Source of the DNA: Corythucha ciliata
Taxonomy: Eukaryota > Arthropoda > Insecta > Hemiptera > Tingidae
Direction: 5' to 3'
Assembly: GCA_038030265.1 (NCBI GenBank)
Contig: CM075943.1
Location: 3,348,001 to 3,412,000 of the forward strand
Length of the DNA: 64,000 bases
The notes below the pieces were generated by a model. It did not search any database and was not told where the DNA came from. It saw only the letters and a list, made by a program, of their open reading frames with translations. The position numbers and the translations under genes were made by a program. This document shows positions 63,401-64,000 of this stretch, in pieces (the stretch's first letter is position 1; every line of letters starts with the position of its first letter).

Positions 63401-63814
63401 GCCGACAAAGAACTAAACCATTTTTGGTCCAATCTGAGGTCATCGAACTTACACTTCAACAAAATCAGTTCTTTAGGAATCTCGTGGCATTTTAATCCTC
63501 CTGCATCTCCTCATTTTGGAGGCTATTGGGAAGCCTTAGTAAAGACAGTAAAACTCCAACTACACCGAATTCTTGGTAGCGTCATCGTCACGTATGAGGA
63601 AATGACGACTGTCCTCGCTAGAGTAGAAGCCATTCTCAACTCGCGACCTCTCACTCCTCTTTCGTGTGACCCCAACGATTTCGAAATTTTAACGCCAGGT
63701 CATTTCTTGACTCAAGGGCCTCTGATTGGGATCCCATTCCCAATTTCGGATGAAGAGCCCAAAAATAAAATCAAGAGGTGGGAGCTCGTGCATCACCTAC
63801 AACAGGTATTCTGA
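60296..63814 (+). CDS. BEL-2 pol: protease end, RT, RNase H, integrase
   Basis: A 1,172-codon frame overlaps the gag frame; homology switches to it near 60380-60400. Domain order is the end of protease (IDFLIGADLF), RT (VRIVYDASCK, GDIKRMYCQV, catalytic YVDD at residues 401-404), RNase H (FDLHGFSDAS, TLPRLELNAALL, WTDSTIVLHWI), integrase zinc finger (HNQFGHPG...CIPC) and integrase core (Asp962 in GVDCLGPL, Asp1028 in YSDNGG, Glu1079 in GGYWEALV). The terminal TGA stands where Trp is expected; the frame continues coding-like for about 70 bp. All catalytic motifs are intact, so this copy is young. The Met at the nominal start is not the biological start. Confidence 0.9.
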   Translation: MLVRNVEIGLALKPFTIPHKYAGLRTSPNQIQEAVSLKFSPFGRNCPQFATTALILNKIIDRSPSKVLSPNLWSHLKGITLAEPSFGTPGDIDFLIGADLFPSLLTGQKRDGPPGMPSAFETLLGWVTMGPIALCPSEREDSANSIVNFCTTASLNDLVESFWELEKVPSQIPRDPDAEYAEKIFQEYFQRDENGRYCVPLIFGPGEPKLGDSKLTALRRFLGLEGRLIKQPQLRAEYNKSMEEYVREGYMQKCEDDGDGYYIPHHGVIKTESSTTKVRIVYDASCKTSNGRSLNDCLISGPKLQRDIFAVLILFRKDAVVLIGDIKRMYCQVSVLPEHRKYQKIFWRFSESDPLETYNLNVVTFGLNCSPFLAIRSLHQLCDDEEHLYSNAAKALKFNTYVDDCVLSCSSVPEAQKTREELVQLLDKGGFVMRKWASNAPELLNDPDCDESCLISFDKETHFLKVLGLHWCPKEDKFTFKIAALENAKTKREVLSFTAKLFDPLGLLGPSILVAKLLLKDLWCRGLDWDEELPPDLLQPWIALQNDFFSFEGLEIPRCFSMPGSGVTFDLHGFSDASTTAYAAVCYVICRSSSSSRSFLLASKTRVAPSKRKITLPRLELNAALLLATLVQSILRIFEGHVNISRIFYWTDSTIVLHWIKANPCRWQTFVANRVDAIQQASDPQQWFHVPTEENPADCASRGLLPNALVSHHLWWKGPPWVSLDESSWPSQILNKPSFSVEELEEKSAQVHTFVAEVVPHVLDVLISRFSTLLKLQRFVAYCLRFLTPSDRRASGHLSTTELAKAMDLLIRHVQNEKFSPDIKALKDGKPVSKSLLGLAPFVDEKNILRVGGRLTAAKMSPGARHPILLPSRHAFSDMLIMFFHNQFGHPGAATLMATVSQKFWILAARRRIRSLLRKCIPCFKARPPMPCAPQMGDLPTSRINPPSDGMPLKAFLKTGVDCLGPLSTKSALLRKAPVSKSYVCVFICMNTKACHLELMSSLSAEQFLAALDRFLSRRGLCTDLYSDNGGNFVKADKELNHFWSNLRSSNLHFNKISSLGISWHFNPPASPHFGGYWEALVKTVKLQLHRILGSVIVTYEEMTTVLARVEAILNSRPLTPLSCDPNDFEILTPGHFLTQGPLIGIPFPISDEEPKNKIKRWELVHHLQQVF

Positions 63815-63887
63815 ACCAGATGGAAGAAAGAATACCTAGCTTTTGTGCAAAATCGCCCAAAATGGAAAAAATCCACTTCGTTCTGGG
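63815..63887 (+). pseudogene. BEL-2 pol continuation after nonsense codon
   Basis: Directly after the TGA the same frame reads TRWKKEYLAFVQNRPKW, the conserved region after integrase in BEL/Pao. So the stop at 63812-63814 is probably a G-to-A nonsense change or sequencing error. Homology ends near 63887 at the next element. Confidence 0.7.
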
Positions 63888-64000
63888 AAGAACGATTAAG
63901 AAGTTTTTACCACTCATTCCTCGACTCGATCCAGAGCACGTGCTTGCTTTCAGTGACTCTATGATAGCTCTATCGTGGATTACTGCAAATCCGCCACCTG
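63888..64000 (+). pseudogene. Start of a third BEL/Pao fragment (RNase H)
   Basis: From about 63900 a new frame carries AFSDSMIALSWITANPP, the RNase H segment around the second catalytic Asp in a different Pao subfamily. It begins abruptly within pol and runs off the window, so only a broken copy can be inferred. Confidence 0.6.

Overview
This is eukaryotic DNA, almost certainly from an invertebrate and probably an arthropod. Host genes have short GT-AG introns (about 44-86 bp), poly(A) signals and no operons. They sit in a repeat-dominated background that includes three BEL/Pao elements, a Copia remnant, jockey/R1/LOA-type non-LTR elements, a piggyBac-like element, PIF/Harbinger-like MITEs and hAT-like elements filled with short tandem repeats. 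The species cannot be fixed from sequence alone.

Host genes. A divergent partial gene (1-313, minus) faces the proteasome lid deubiquitinase Rpn11/PSMD14 (663-18018, plus). Rpn11 has a complete 311-codon frame in three exons, but its first coding intron is 16.3 kb and packed with mobile DNA. Farther on, a segment of about 5.4 kb is present twice in direct tandem (22571-28051 and 28052-33360). Each copy carries an SLC10A7-like transporter (plus), a convergent SMIM12-like small membrane protein (minus), a probable small three-exon gene (minus) and an LTR remnant. SLC10A7 copy 1 has a 1-nt deletion in exon 4; copy 2 reads intact with 338 codons.

Repeats. Large stretches (about 1.3-8.8, 10.3-14.9, 18.3-24.2, 28.0-29.7, 38.5-45.9 and 48.6-54.8 kb) are unhomogenised 20-30 bp tandem arrays of four unrelated monomer families. 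Where boundaries can be read they lie inside transposon-like units. One is 21698-24239 with a perfect 8-bp target duplication; another is 1318-6406 with TAGAGGTG ends and a different perfect 8-bp duplication. This suggests non-autonomous hAT-like elements whose cargo is a minisatellite. Several younger insertions are dated by comparing paired repeat copies that still show the empty site.

Right part. From 52.1 kb the window holds a decayed Copia fragment (minus), a perfect 20-bp hairpin, and three BEL/Pao elements in the same orientation. BEL-1 has a PBS, gag with one nonsense codon, and a possible -1 frameshift site before protease; it is cut off in RT. BEL-2 has nearly complete gag and pol, with RT, RNase H and integrase motifs intact. 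BEL-3 is only entered at the window edge.
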